Below are positions 37,413 through 49,356 of a stretch of 64,000 nucleotides of DNA, one piece after another. The stretch lies in NCBI GenBank assembly GCA_000149265.1, contig CH003429.1, positions 189,582 through 253,581 of the forward strand, read 5' to 3'. Position 1 is the stretch's first letter; every line of letters begins with the position of its first letter. The stretch comes from Ciona savignyi. Lineage: Eukaryota > Chordata > Ascidiacea > Phlebobranchia > Cionidae. A program made the translations under genes and the position numbers. The notes under the pieces are model-generated. The model was not told where the DNA came from. It did no database searches and was given only the letters and a program-made list of their open reading frames with translations.

Positions 37413-38070
37413 AAAGAAAGCAACCCGCTCTGAAATTTTCACCGGTCAAGGTTTCGAACTAGCGATAAGCTCCTTAGTTAGACCGTCCACAGAAAATCGG
37501 TTGTGTTATCAATCCGGTGAAGGGATCGTTTAATCAGCTCTCGCTGTAAACACCACAACCTGGTGAAGTTTGGAGTCGAGAAGCGACCAATGAATTATTC
37601 GATTTATTCCACATTACAAATGTATGAAACAATAGATGGAAGGAAATACTGGTATTGGCGTCCTAGTAAAATCATACGAAAAAAAATGAATGCATCACAT
37701 TATATTTTAATAATTAATACCGAAATGGTGTCATAATTAGAATTTAGGAATAATAAGGTACACTACGTAGCTCAATATAAACATGTATGTATAGGTCATA
37801 TTAATATGGGTGAAAAATTTCGCGTTTTCCCATTGAACTGTGTTAATAAATTTGTAAATATTACGTTAAAATTGTGTAAAAATGTTTTTACACCAAAGGG
37901 GTGATTTTACGTCGATTCTTGTAAAGTTTATTTTACCTCCCGACATTCATGGATAAGCCAATTAAGACAGCATATATTTTAGCTGCGAAAATATCTTTTT
38001 TCTTGTTCAGACTTGTCCGCGAGAGCGAATATTTCCTAATATTCTAGGTTAGTTGTTTACAATATCAAGT

Positions 38071-38275
38071 AATAGAATAGGATATTTTTATCCCCGTGAA
38101 TGTTTATCCCCGTGAATGGGAAAACAAGGGTGTTAACGTACGGGCAATCGTCAGATTACCTTGCACCAACCGTCAGGTTACCAGAGCTATTTCAGTGTGT
38201 TGTGTATGATTTACACATTTCTTCATTTCAGTAGAACCGATTATAATGCTGGGTTCAGGCAATGTCCGTTATGTA
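38071..38275 (-). repeat. tRNA-derived SINE, head missing
   Basis: A tail with a duplicated TTTATCCCCGTGAATG segment is followed by the body up to CAGGCAATGTCCG. The head is absent, although a decayed head-like fragment occurs at 38412-38495. Confidence 0.65.
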
Positions 38276-38683
38276 GCAAATTCGCAGTTTTGGTTAAAAG
38301 TGTTAAAATGAGTCCTAATGCCTGTCATTCAGCTTTATATCCGTACCAATGTTTTCTATAATCTTTCTCACATTATGCCATATGTGGCGAGCGGACATGT
38401 TTCGTTTTGTGTGTAAATTAGGTGCGACCGATTAATCTGGACGTTTAGTGCGACACTAACCGCAAGGTAAACCACTAAACTAATTTGTCGGACTAATTTA
38501 AAAAGCTCTGGTTAGCTATTACAAAACTGCACATCTACACAAGAAAATCTGGCGCAAAGACTGGCACTTTAGAATTATACCCACATTGGGAAATTACCAT
38601 CATTGTCCATTGTTGACCTTAATTAATTAAATTAGTTGTACGAATTTTCCTTTGGGCCTTTACAAGTGTGTCAGTGGTTTCCA

Positions 38684-41600
38684 TTATTTCAATTGTCTGA
38701 GAATTCGTTTAAGAACTTTTCCACTTCCTGATTTCGGTAACTCATCCATAAATGTGACGCCTCCACGTAGTTGCTTGAATGCAGCTAATTTATCTGGAAA
38801 AAACTTCAATGGTCCTTTATTTAAACTTATAGCAGTATAGGATAGGATAGGATAGAATAGGATATTCATCTTTATCCCCGTGAATGGGAAAACCAAGGGG
38901 ATTAACACAAGGGCAATCGTCAGATCACCTCGCGCCCATCGTCGGATTACCGTAGCTATTGCAGTGTGTTGTATCTGACATACACGTTTCTTTAATTTGT
39001 TAGAACCCATTAATCCGCTGGGTTCAGGCAATGTCCGTAAAGTGCCTTGACCAAGAACACAACCGACTAGCTAGCGACCAGTTTCGCACCTACAACCTTT
39101 CGATTGAAAGGCGACGCACTTAACCGTTATACCAACGGGCCGGACAACTGTTTAATTCTCAAGTTAAAATCAAAAGATAATGAACATAAGAACGAACCTT
39201 GTACAAATCGGTTGACTTCATCCGCTGTTAAACTGGGATCGTTCTTTACAACAAACGCTTTGTGGACTTCTACCATACAGCCAACATCATTTGAAGCACG
39301 GCCCCACCCCCACCATCGGCAATTTTAGGATGTTGGATGAGAACGGTTTCAATTTCAAAAGGCGAAACCTTCAAAATAGTTTAAAGCATTTGTTTCTAAT
39401 TATGTGTCCTCTAAATTAGAATAAAATACGTTTTCTATTTTAACCTGAACTCCCGCTATTTTTATGACATCTTTAAGTCGGTCGGTGATATAAATATTGC
39501 CATTCTCATCAAAGTATCCGATATCACCAGTTTTTAACCATCCATCGCCATCGAACATTTTCTTTGTAGCTTCTGGGTTTTTGTAATAGCCCTTTGCCAT
39601 CTGCAAACATTTGACAATAACTTAGTTATTTTTTACTAAATTGTACGTTGACGCACGAAATATATAATCAACTCCTTGTTTGGAGTTTCTCTTAATACAT
39701 TTTGTTAAGCAACACTTCTGGTTTTGAACACGATCTTATGACACCATGTACATTATAGAAGCATTTTTAAAACTATTTCTTTTAAAAAAATTGCAAATTC
39801 TTTAAAATTCTATATATATATATTTAAATAAAATAGTGTTTTGTATTATTTCGTACAATAATATAAATTTACAACTAAATACATGGAATTCGTATTAGAC
39901 ATTTACCTGAGGCCCTTTGACGAGGATCTCACCCTTTTCATTAGCATCAAGCGTCTTTCTTGTTTCAATTTCAACCACCTTCATTAGTAAGATTTACTTT
40001 TAAACATTACCACGCATATAAACTAGAATGATGACCGCATGTTGACAACCATTGTATGTAACATCACATTTACTTAAATGTTGGAATAAACATCTAAATT
40101 GTTTGAATTTGTTTGTGCAAACAAAAACTGATGGGCCCGCGAGTTATTAAACCAAACTTAATTTAAACCAAATAAACATTTATAAATAGTAATATGATAT
40201 GTATGCAATTCTTTATCTTTATTAAGCAGAAATGCAAACCTCTTTTTACGACACTTTACTATCCACTGAACCATTTCCCTGGCGCTACCAATCAAATTTA
40301 AAAGTCTAATATTTAACAGCAAAGTCTTAACAAATATTATTACTGCATTTCATCCTGTAACAGTGTTTATGGCAATTTAATATGTTCTTCTTGTGTGTCA
40401 ATTTAGACATTCCCTAACAGTTAAGCAGAGTTACTGTAGATCTCCTAAATATATTTTAGACTTGCAATATGTAACCATTAATATACGATAGTTTACACCA
40501 AGTTTACTTTTGTTAATCATTTTATTATTTTGTTTTAGTTACTGCAATACAATACAAGGACAAACAGATTGTGCGCGTATCCGATTATAAAGGCCAGGCT
40601 CGTACTTGGGTAAAGTACGGCCGAAACAGCAAAACATAGGCACGCTAAGTGTAAAATCTTCCAAATCCCTACAGAACTATTATATAAAAAGAACGACAAA
40701 ACCAACGGTGTTTTTTTACAATGGGGTTTATAAAAATTAGTTCGACATATCTTTAATATGTTACCTTTAGGTTAACGTTCGGCAAAAGAAATCCGACGGA
40801 GCCTAGTTTAGATAAAGTGGAGTCGAATGAAGTTACAGGAAGTGCTTCTGTAAGTCCGTAACCTAAAAAGGCAATTTAAGAGATATTATATATTAAATTG
40901 ATATTCACTTTATCTTACTCTCAATCAAACGTTGAACGCCCAATTTTGACTTAACGAGAAGTTTCACTTCTTCTAATGTGGTTGCTGCTCCAGTAGCAAT
41001 CTCTACAATACCACCAAAATCTCCTTTTTGAACATCTGCAGACTTTACTAGATCAAGTAACACTGATGCATAGATGTTCAAATGTGATACCTGCCATCCG
41101 TAATTGGTTTACATTAGTAAATCAAATACCACTTACAACTTAATGGATATTTCACTTACGTTGTACTTCTTTATGGCCTGAAGTAGTTGATCCCGATTGT
41201 ATTCAGAAGGTATCACATGTGCACAGCCTTGTATTAAGTGAGTGAATACAAAAGCAATAGAGCCCCCGTGAAATGTTTGCGTTAAGCTGTAAACGACGTT
41301 ATCCGGACTGCACTTTAATGATATCCTGAAAATTAGCTTGTTTACCATCTCCAAGAATTTTATATTATTAATTAAAGAGCCGTAATTGCGTTAATTTATA
41401 GTAAGCATTATAACTATGTTTTAATTGTGCGTGCGTTTGCGATATCTGGTTTCTTTCTGTCTAATCATAAATATCCTATTTAACACACTGCGATAGATCT
41501 GATAACCCCATGGTGGGGATGTGGTAATATGACATAAGTCTGTGTAATAAGCCCGTCTTGTTTTCCTATTTTATGGAATAAACATAAATATTCAATCTTC

Positions 41601-43468
41601 TCTACGACTAACTTGCACAACTGCAAAATTGCAACCACGCCGTAGTTTGTCAGTTGCGTCAACTTTGGTGGGCCGGTTGTTCCACTTGAGCTCAGTAGGA
41701 ACAAATCATCGTTGTGGATGTCAATTTCTACATCTGGAACTCCTACAAGAGAGTAGTGCATTGGATCGTCTACGAAAAATTGTGGGTATTGATAATTAAT
41801 ATACGCAACCCCAGATGATTCTTCGTGGGTTATACAAAAATTAATAACATCATCTTTTTTCAATGCATTACAATGTTATTGCTGCGACAATTAAATCATG
41901 TGAAAGAGTTACTTACTACAGTACGGGAGAATGTTCTATCACACAAATTTATGAACTAACGTACTTTCATCTGAACCGATCTCCAAAAATTCATTAAAAG
42001 CGTTTTCTTTTTCATTTGGTCCGAACATGTAAATCTAAGTAATTTGGTTTGTTTTAGAATGTAAATAAATATGTCAGGCAGATAACGATCTAAGCTGTTT
42101 TAAACAATTTTAACTTTAGACAACAACTTGTTAAGGGTTAAAGAATTGAAACTACAGCAATACTTTTAGTGGATATTGCTCGAACCACTGTATAAATGGG
42201 TTGTACTATATTAAAAATACGTTTTAAATATACACAACAGATTAAAAAAGCTCGACGGTGAATGCAAAGTAATCTGATGATTCCGTGTGGTAACCAGGGC
42301 CGGTTTTAGGCCGATTTGACCGATTAGATAAAAAAAAATATATATATATATAAGCATCCACGTTACCTTTAATTTGTTTTATAGCAAGTATTACATGTCT
42401 ATTTTTGTAGTTTGTATGTACTGGTATGTATTTTATGATATATAAACACCCATAAATTTTGCTATGAAGAGTAGGGGCCTCGCCATCACATTTCTAATTG
42501 GGCCCCGCGGTTCCTAGCACCGGGCCTGGTGGTAACGTCCTTTGCGTTTTCCAATTTGCGAGATAACATTCCATCCAATACTATGTTTGTTTCGTTAAAA
42601 TAGGTGTGAGATCTACAAACATACAAAATAATCAACTGAAACATATTCTTATTTATCCGACCTGTATTTCTTCTTTCTTTAAAAAAGATAGTAATTTGGT
42701 CTTCAAATGAGAAGTGACGAACAGGAATTTCGGTTCAACAATTAAAAACTGACTTTTAACTTCTTCTGTGGATTAAAGTAAGCGTGTCAGCCAATTTAAA
42801 TAGTTTAAACTCTCATAGGCAAACACTTCGTGCTTGTACTGATCTGTTATTTATTTCATTTACAGAAAACCGCTATTGCTTCTATAAAACGACAAATGAC
42901 CTGGCACGACCATTCCGAATAAATAGAATATAAGGCCCATTTTTCTAATCGATTTAATAAAACTATTTAAATATATTTTATTTAAAAAAATACAGTGTTA
43001 GGTGGAAGGGTGCTAATCCTCCTCTGCTACCTTTGTTTTTATTGCACAACTCATTTTGGCCATGATCAGTAAATATAACCTAAAAAACACCTTCTGTATA
43101 ATAGTAGTTGATAGGAACTATGGTAGCTCCACATAAAGCAAGCGCTAAAACCAAAATCTTTTGTTGACAGGAATTTGGACACAAAATACCGACAACATCC
43201 CCACGTCTGATACCCTTCTTGTACAATGCGCTTGCGCATTTGCACGTTTCCTCGTAGATTCGACTGAAAGTATACTCTTCCCCGCCATTAGCAATATCCA
43301 CCTGAACAAATTTATAACGTGCTGTCAAGTTAAATGCAAAAAAAAACAAATTACTATATTTCTTACCCACGCCAACTTGTTACCATACGCTTCAATAGTT
43401 TGAAGTACGAATTTACCAAACGGAACAGTCGGTATAACTATATCTGGATATAAGCTTTTAGGATACAT
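38684..43468 (-). CDS. Acyl-CoA synthetase / 4-coumarate-CoA-ligase-like, 12 exons, one frameshift
   Basis: The exons, 5' to 3', are 43367-43468, 43091-43301, 42662-42765, 41965-42034, 41613-41769, 41160-41325, 40919-41090, 40765-40862, 39907-39978, 39445-39600, 39198-39368 and 38684-38793. They amount to about 529 codons, a full-length adenylate-forming enzyme. Motifs in order are the ATP/AMP loop [12 protein letters not shown], the YGLTEA core, [28 protein letters not shown] and the C-terminal catalytic-lysine motif [11 protein letters not shown]. Such enzymes activate a carboxylate with ATP and load it on CoA; the acid here is unknown. There is no C-terminal SKL peroxisome signal. Exon 39198-39368 is one base short. 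It reads [16 protein letters not shown], then meets TAG, while [11 protein letters not shown] continues in another frame. This is either a sequence error or a damaged gene. Introns carry a SINE, a SINE remnant and a hAT element. Confidence 0.85.
38837..39147 (-). repeat. Full-length tRNA-derived SINE in the last intron of the acyl-CoA synthetase gene
   Basis: The head is at 39147-39075 on the minus strand (TTGGTATAACGGTTAA, then GTGCGAAACTGG). The complete body follows, then a repeated GGATA-type tail at 38837-38870. It occupies most of the 404-base last intron, 43 bases from the terminal exon. It is one of the best preserved copies. Confidence 0.85.
41482..41595 (+). repeat. Decayed SINE 3' half next to an acyl-CoA synthetase exon
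   Basis: The order ACACACTGCGATAG, then TGGTGGGGATGTGG, then TTTTCCTATTTTATGG, then AAACATAAATATTC follows the body and tail of the SINE with many substitutions. It lies 18 bases beyond the donor at 41612 and keeps the exon frame open into the intron, which creates a spurious C-terminal extension of the exon. Confidence 0.6.
42295..42528. mobile_element. Non-autonomous hAT-type DNA transposon with perfect 8-bp TSD
   Basis: The element begins CAGGGCCGGTTTTAGG, and its other end, read on the minus strand, begins CAGGCCCGGTGCTAGG. It is flanked on both sides by GTGGTAAC (42287-42294 and 42529-42536). Eight-base duplications with CAGGG-type termini are characteristic of the hAT superfamily. At 234 bp it has no coding capacity. 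It sits in the third intron of the acyl-CoA synthetase gene. Confidence 0.85.
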
Positions 43469-44349
43469 AACCAGCAGACTTAAGTTTAACTAGCCAACCA
43501 CTTAAAATAAGTATGGTCACTTAAAATAAATATAGTCTGCTAAATAGTCTGATGCCGTGCGTAAGAAAGTCAAGACTGCAAAACTTTGTGGTTAAACGTA
43601 CGTACCACACCAAAGCAAACATTACTATCAATTGTGTTTGCCCATGCTTGGATGTTTGTTATAATGTGAATGTACAGCCAATGATTATAAAAAGAAGGAT
43701 CTGAAACACGCTTGAATGATTTCCCGTTGTAAAGTCACAAACGAGTTTCTGCACCGTCACGCATGAGAATATGGCAGAAAAGCCGTTGCCAAATACTATT
43801 GTTTGTTCATTTTTAACGAGTTTCGCAATTTAGCCTCTTAACATTGCTATCTAGTGCAGGAATGGGACAGTTTGAATTTATAAACGGTCAAATAATAATA
43901 AAATGGGTATTTTTTGTACCGCCTATTATTTTTTTGTATTTTTTTATATTGGTACAGCCAGCAGTGATTTAGAAACAATATATATTTGTCCTTGGTACAA
44001 GATATCACTTATCAAGCAGTTTTCTGGTATTGTGGCTTCCGACTCAAAACCTCACAATATGCTATGACGCCGCTTGAGTTTATCGTTATAAACGGCGTTT
44101 ATGAAATCACACACCCGTCATGTCGAACACAAGTTACACTTGTTATTGTGATGTAATATTGGCTGATTTTTGAAAGTGATTTAAAGAGCAAGCGAAATCT
44201 ATACAACAAGCATGGGCAAACTCATACGGTCTACGCTGCACAAAATTAACAAACTTAAAATTCCTACATTATGCATGCAAAGTCTTAATTGTTATTTATC
44301 CCAATTGGAAAAATGAGATACATTGTTTTTGTACGTTTTCTTTTTTTTG

Positions 44350-44525
44350 TCAAACGCTTTAGAGGCATGGCATGTCGCCCCGACGTCTACTACAAGGAAT
44401 AATGAAATCGCAATGAAACTTTGTTATTTTTTAGACAACCCAGTCTATATTTGCAGAAACAAACAAAGTTGGTAAAATTTCAGAGCAATTGAGACGTTAA
44501 AAATCAAAACGGTATTTTTTTCCAA
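44350..44525 (-). repeat. Inverted fragment of the ~333-bp tandem-monomer repeat
   Basis: Reverse complemented, it contains GTTTCTGCAAATATAGAC, TTTCATTGCGATTTCATTA and GTCGGGGCGACATG. These are the monomer landmarks seen at 50.3-51.1 kb and 63.5-63.9 kb. Confidence 0.7.
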
Positions 44526-44600
44526 GAGTTATTAATTAATTTTCTATTGACCTCCTCCATTCTGCTTCTTTTAGACCCGGGCATTACTTGGAAAATAGAA

Positions 44601-44909
44601 GATAGGATATAAGGATGGGGTAGGGATATTCATGTTTATCCCCGTAAATGGGAAAACCAAGGGGCCTTGTCACACGGACAATCGTCAGATCATCACGTGC
44701 CCATCGTCGGGTTACGCGGAGCTATTGCACTGCGTTGTTTATGACACGTTCCTTCAATTTGGTAGAACCCATTAATCCGCTGGGTTCAGGCAATGTCCGT
44801 AAAGTGCCTTGCCAAAGGACACAACCGACTAGCTAGCTACCAGTTTCGCACCTGCAACCTTTCGATTGAAAGACTACGCACTTAACCGTTAGACCAACGG
44901 GCCGGACAG
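44601..44909 (-). repeat. tRNA-derived SINE, near full length
   Basis: Head at 44909-44840 (GTTGGTCTAACGGTTAAG, then GTGCGAAACTGG on the minus strand), body, and a GGATA-rich tail at 44601-44630 are all present in family order. Confidence 0.85.
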
Positions 44910-45727
44910 AGTAATGGGTCGTCACAAGATCAGACTGTCGGGGAGAAAGCTGCTGGACCGGAGGGCGGGTACGTACATGCCCTATATTATATACTTGGAT
45001 TGATGTAAAAACTCAAAATAATGTTTTATTGGATTGATCACTACGACAAAGAAAATTTTAGGGGTTTGTTTGAACAAATTCGCCAACGCACAGCCTTATC
45101 TGTGGACGCGCTTTCTTACGCTGTTGAAAGAGAAAATGTGTGGAATACACAACTGTACCGATGCAGTGGGGCAACAATTACGCTGAAAGTTATAATCATG
45201 TGTTTAAGCCTACTAGGCTCTTTTTAATTGGGCGCCTAATCGTCGACATTTTACATCATATTTACATATTATTACAATTTACATAGGAACATATTATATT
45301 TACACTTATTTACAAAACTGCCATTGCAGGAGGGAGGAATGAGTTGGTCAGCAAGCGGGTTCTGTCTTGTTTTATATATGTATAAAAAACAGAATAATTT
45401 GTACATTTTCTTTGTAAGTGACCTTTTTTAGACAGCTTATTCGAAATGAAGAGCGACGGCTTTCAAAATACGTAATTGTGTTTTAGATCGTATGATTCGT
45501 AAGTATCTTGTTTGCCTTTCAATGTACATTCACGCCCTAATATATTTTTGATTTTTGTGTTCATAATCACAAGCATTTTTTTCGTAAATTCATGGTTACT
45601 GCCTATATATTTGTTTGCAAAATTGAGTTGATGCTTTTTCTCAAATATTTCGTGCTTAAAAATATTTGTTACTTCAGTTTACAAATAGGTTAGGCGTTGC
45701 AATATTTATCAGTTGGTTATATAGTAT

Positions 45728-45956
45728 TGTTACAATGTTATCTTGATGCGTGATTTCGGTGCGTTCGTTGATTGGTAATTACCTGTCGCCTTTATCATTA
45801 TACTTCTAGCTAAAACTGTTACACTTTACAGCCTATTTGCTTTTATATATGGCCTGTTGTAGTGTGTTTGAAGGAGTTGTAATTTTATACTGCTTACATG
45901 AATGAATACAAGCATTTTATACAAATATATCGACAACCCTGTCTAAAAGTGTAACA
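45728..45956 (+). mobile_element. Solo LTR
   Basis: It starts TGTTACAATGTTATC and ends AAAAGTGTAACA, so it has TGTTACA/TGTAACA inverted ends as LTRs do. It aligns along its length with the LTR at 48210-48455 (shared blocks TTGATTGGTAATTACCTGTCGC and ACAAGCATTTTAT). No primer-binding site or gag follows. A clear short target duplication is not visible. Confidence 0.7.
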
Positions 45957-46042
45957 TTAATTACGTGTTTAACAACCACTATTTGTAAGACACAGTTTGT
46001 ATACTATATATTTATGCCGGCAGGGTCCCTATACCAAAATCA
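45957..46042 (+). repeat. Leading fragment of the tandem-monomer repeat family
   Basis: The order ACGTGTTTAACAACCACTATTT, then ACACAGTTTGTATACTAT, then CAGGGTCCCTA matches the first ~85 bases of the copies at 49651 and 62795. It stops where the LINE remnant begins. Confidence 0.55.
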
Positions 46043-46199
46043 TTTCATGAAGTTAAATTTTTTTAGGGGGAGGCCATGTTATACAATGTAGAATACAGTT
46101 GCAACGATAATAAATATATAAGCACATGGAATACAAGACTACGCATATGTCGACCATTTTAAATGATATTGAAGCATTCTGTTATAATTTTATGCAATG

Positions 46200-48209
46200 T
46201 GTTTTTCTATCACTTAAATGATGCATATAAGTATCATATTAATGTTAGGGTTTTCGTTTTGTAGACTATAGTCTATAAATAATAAAACGAGCAAATAACA
46301 ACACCATATTAATTAATTCATCATTTTTAGGGAAATTGATCCCGAACAGTCTAGCGGCATTATTAATAATAAAAGGCACTCGAAATTTAGCACAATTCAA
46401 TGAGTTTACATTTTGCCAGAACGTTTGCACTTGAGCACAATCGCAAAATACATGTATTTGGGTTTCCAGTTCGTGGTTGCAAAACGTGCAACGGTCACAT
46501 TCTGTTAAGCCAAATGCAAATAGGGCGACATTCATAACAATTGCTCGAAGATTTAATTTAATTTAATTTGAAAGGATTGCAGTTTTGTTTCTGTGGTGCA
46601 TGTGAAGTTCCTTGTGTAGATATCGATCCATTCTTCGCTCGATATAACCTCGGTGTTGAAATATTTTGTCCACTGCGCTTGTTGTTTATATATGTTTTTT
46701 TTAATTTTCTTTGCAGCAGTACTTGTAAAATGCCTGTGTCGTTCTTTAATGTTGTATGAGGTGCACTTCCAGAATTTCTTGGTAATCCGCGGGTATCATT
46801 TCCGGGTCGTTTGGTTTTTGATTTCATGAGCAGGTAAGCCTGCGAGCAAACAATTTTATTTTTCAAAACCTTGTCTGCTTGCTTGTACATGATACTTGTC
46901 ACAAAGATCGTCGTAGCAAAAAAATTCGCCATGTTTTCCAGAAGTTAATGATAATTCCAAATGCTTGCTTCTACCAACTCAGAAGTAAGAAAGGCTTTCC
47001 GTCGAAACTTTACATGTTTGTTCAGCCATACCGGCACTCTCAGAATGCTTGAGTAATTAAGACTTGCCCTGCAAAATATCCTAAATGAATTCAAACTCGT
47101 TAGCAATGATCGAATATGTATGTACTGCTTTATAATACTATCTTGTGTAGGAAGATTTGAACGGATTGCACATATCAAGGTTTTAAGCAAATTGCACCCT
47201 AGTTCCAATGTTTCCATGGCGAATTGTAGTTGTGATCGTACAGATTGAACATTATTTTGAAACGCAAGGCAATAGCAGTCAATATCGAGCATGTTGATGC
47301 CACCTTGGGTTATTCCGCAGCACAACGTTTGTCTGCTCACTCTTTCCCATTTTGACCCCCATATAAACTTGAACAGAATTCTTTTTTATACTAGTTAAGA
47401 ACGACTTAGGAATCTGCACGAGCAGAACGCTCAGTTTGAACAACAGTGTCCGGGCCGGTTGGTCTATACAGCGGTTAAGTGCTATAGCGGTTAAGTGCGT
47501 CGCCTTTTAATCGAAGGGCTGCAGGTTCGAAACTGTTCGCTAGCTAGTCGGTTGTGTCCTTGGGCAAGGCAGTTTACGGACAACACACTGCAATAGCTCC
47601 GGTAACCCGACGGTGGGCGCAAGGTGATCTGACGATTGCCCGTGTGTGAACGCCCTTGGTTTTCCCATTGACGAGGAAGTAAACATAAATATCCTATCCT
47701 ATCCATCCAGTGTCGGAATCACAAGAGATTTGAGTACAGTAACTTTCCCGAGCAAAATTAGTCCCCTGTAGGACCATATACTTGTAGTCGTTGATAACTT
47801 GAGTTCCGCGGTTTCAAAATTAAGCTCAAAAGTTTTACCGCTGTTTGGTTCAACTGGAACTAAAACTCCAAGCTATTTAAATGATTCTGTAGTCCATACT
47901 GGTGTAAAGTAGTACGCATTGATTTCAGTTTTGGGCCCAAGACAAAGGCGTTTGACTTTGCACGGTGCGCGGTTCACTTTAGCCTACAGCCGGGTACAAC
48001 TCCAAAAATTTATCTTTCTTTAAGTAAGGCGATTAAGCTTGATTCGTTGCCATTTAAAAAGCAAAGGGTGTAGTCTGCAAACATCGAGAGTTTAAACTCG
48101 TTGTCACCCACTGATATTTCACCAACAGCAGGGTTCTTTTAGCTTGAGCGAAACATTCCATACATAAGATGAAAAGTGTTGGCGATAACGGGTCTCCTTG
48201 TCTCACATG
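46200..48209 (-). pseudogene. LINE (non-LTR retrotransposon) remnant, C-terminal part of reverse transcriptase
   Basis: On the minus strand, right after the LTR at 48210, the frame reads VRQGDPLSPTLFILCMECFA and then the catalytic box region SMFADYTLCF, where the usual ADD is ADY. Further on are an ITQGGINMLDIDCYCLAFQ segment typical of the post-RT region and a terminal zinc-binding module (CTFCNHELETQIHVFCDCAQ at 46266-46535). Stops and frame changes separate these pieces, and the N-terminal half is missing. A SINE interrupts it at 47451-47707. It is inactive. Confidence 0.75.
47451..47707 (+). repeat. SINE inserted in the LINE remnant, with 7-bp TSD
   Basis: The element runs from CGGGCCGGTTGG through a head with a small internal repeat (AGCGGTTAAGTGC twice) and a B box (GCAGGTTCGAAACTG) to an ATCCTATCC tail. 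CAGTGTC occurs directly before (47444-47450) and after (47708-47714), and the LINE reading resumes across it. The middle body segment (CCTGAACCCAGCGG) is deleted. Confidence 0.8.
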
Positions 48210-48455
48210 TGTTACAATGTTATCTTGATGCGTGATTTTGGTGCGTGCGTTGATTGGTAATTACCTGTCGCCGTATCTGTATATTTCCCGCTAATACCGT
48301 TAGACTTTACCGCCCATTTCCTTTTATATTTGACCACTGCATTGTGTTTTGGTTGACTTGTGATTTTATGGTGCTTACGTGAATACAAGCATTTTATATA
48401 TATAGATGAGAGCTGCTGACTACATGTTATCGAGACCCTGCCCAAAAGTGTAACA
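48210..48455 (+). mobile_element. 5' LTR of a gag-bearing retrotransposon
   Basis: It starts TGTTACAATG and ends AAAAGTGTAACA. It is followed 2 bases later by TGGAGACCACAGAGGACC, a plausible tRNA primer-binding site (starts TGG). It matches the solo LTR at 45728-45956. It interrupts the LINE remnant on its left. Confidence 0.75.
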
Positions 48456-48523
48456 ACTGGAGACCACAGAGGACCTGTAGTGCAGCAGAGAAGTTTTTTT
48501 TTTATTAAAGTTTTATCTGGAAG

Positions 48524-49342
48524 ATGAATTTTGTTTACCCACCGCCGAAATACGTATTGGGAGAAGATTTTAATTCATTTTTATGGTCGTTTGAGGGCTT
48601 CTGCAACAGTGTTGCTGCAACGGAAGCAGCAAGACGATATGGCTTTTTGTACAGCCTTCCGGACGAAACAAAGTTTGAAATGGAGGATACTAACACACCA
48701 TTGTACAATTGCACATACGATCAGTTGAAAGAACGAGCAACCGCTGTCAAATGCTTGATATCAAAAACAAGAAATGCTCGGCAAAACTCTTTCAACGCAC
48801 ACAAGCCACCGGTGATTCCAACCGAACCTTTATAACAGCGATTTTTAACCTGGGAAAATGGCCTATTCAAACGAAAGTGATAGTACAACACAGAACGAGG
48901 TAATGTTTTATGTGTTTACCAATGGTCTTAGAAATCGACCACAAGCAGAAAGAATTTTGCGTGAACATCCCGGCCCAGCGACCCCAAATTTTTTGGATGC
49001 CGCTAAGTCTCTGCTTTCTTTAGAGGGTATTCTCCAACTACAACCGACAGTAGCTGCGTTGCGAGATGAGCGACCTAAGATCAAAATCGACGAAATTGAA
49101 CAATTGAAAACGATGATATTAGAGTTGCAAAAGGACATTCAGCAAATAAAAAAATCGAGAAATAACAACGATGAGGGTAAACAGTTTGGTCAACAACAAT
49201 TTGGCCATCGAAAGCAAAGATTATGTTACCGCTGCGGAAGACCTGGCCATATAAGTCGGTACTGTCGTGTTAAAATGAACCAGCGAAATCACCACAACAT
49301 GCCTCTACAGGAATATTACAACTCTGCGCCCCGACAGGAATA
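48524..49342 (+). pseudogene. Gag of the LTR retrotransposon, frameshifted, with zinc knuckle
   Basis: Two overlapping frames make up gag. The first starts MNFVYPPPKYV (48524-48835). The second (48858-49342) carries a capsid-like stretch (VFTNGLRNRPQAERILREHP), a coiled-coil-like segment rich in E, Q and K (about 49080-49165) and a CCHC zinc knuckle, CYRCGRPGHISRYC. The change of frame near 48.8 kb means the copy is broken. Gag packages RNA in virus-like particles of retrotransposons. The single-knuckle layout fits a Gypsy-type element. Confidence 0.7.
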
Positions 49343-49356
49343 ATGCAACCCACCGA

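Larger units (their letters stand above)
36346..38683. other. Intergenic DNA with SINE fragments and a tRNA-like repeat
   Basis: Between the small peptide gene and the acyl-CoA synthetase gene I see only repeats: SINE pieces at 37036-37200, 38071-38275 and 38412-38495, and a second-family tRNA-like repeat at 37302-37412. The remaining AT-rich stretches show no exon chain. Confidence 0.5.
43469..45727. other. Intergenic DNA upstream of the acyl-CoA synthetase gene
   Basis: It contains an inverted monomer fragment of the ~333-bp repeat (44350-44525) and a full SINE (44601-44909). A 68-codon plus-strand open frame at 45021-45227 has no recognisable motif. No exon chain was found. Confidence 0.5.

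Noticed and set aside
41480-41612. C-terminal part of a 127-codon open frame in the acyl-CoA synthetase locus
   Set aside because: It lies beyond a donor whose use joins in phase to the next conserved exon, and its sequence is a decayed SINE.
45021-45227. 68-codon plus-strand open frame with an ATG
   Set aside because: There is no recognisable domain, no splice context and no neighbours. It lies among repeats, so length alone does not support it.
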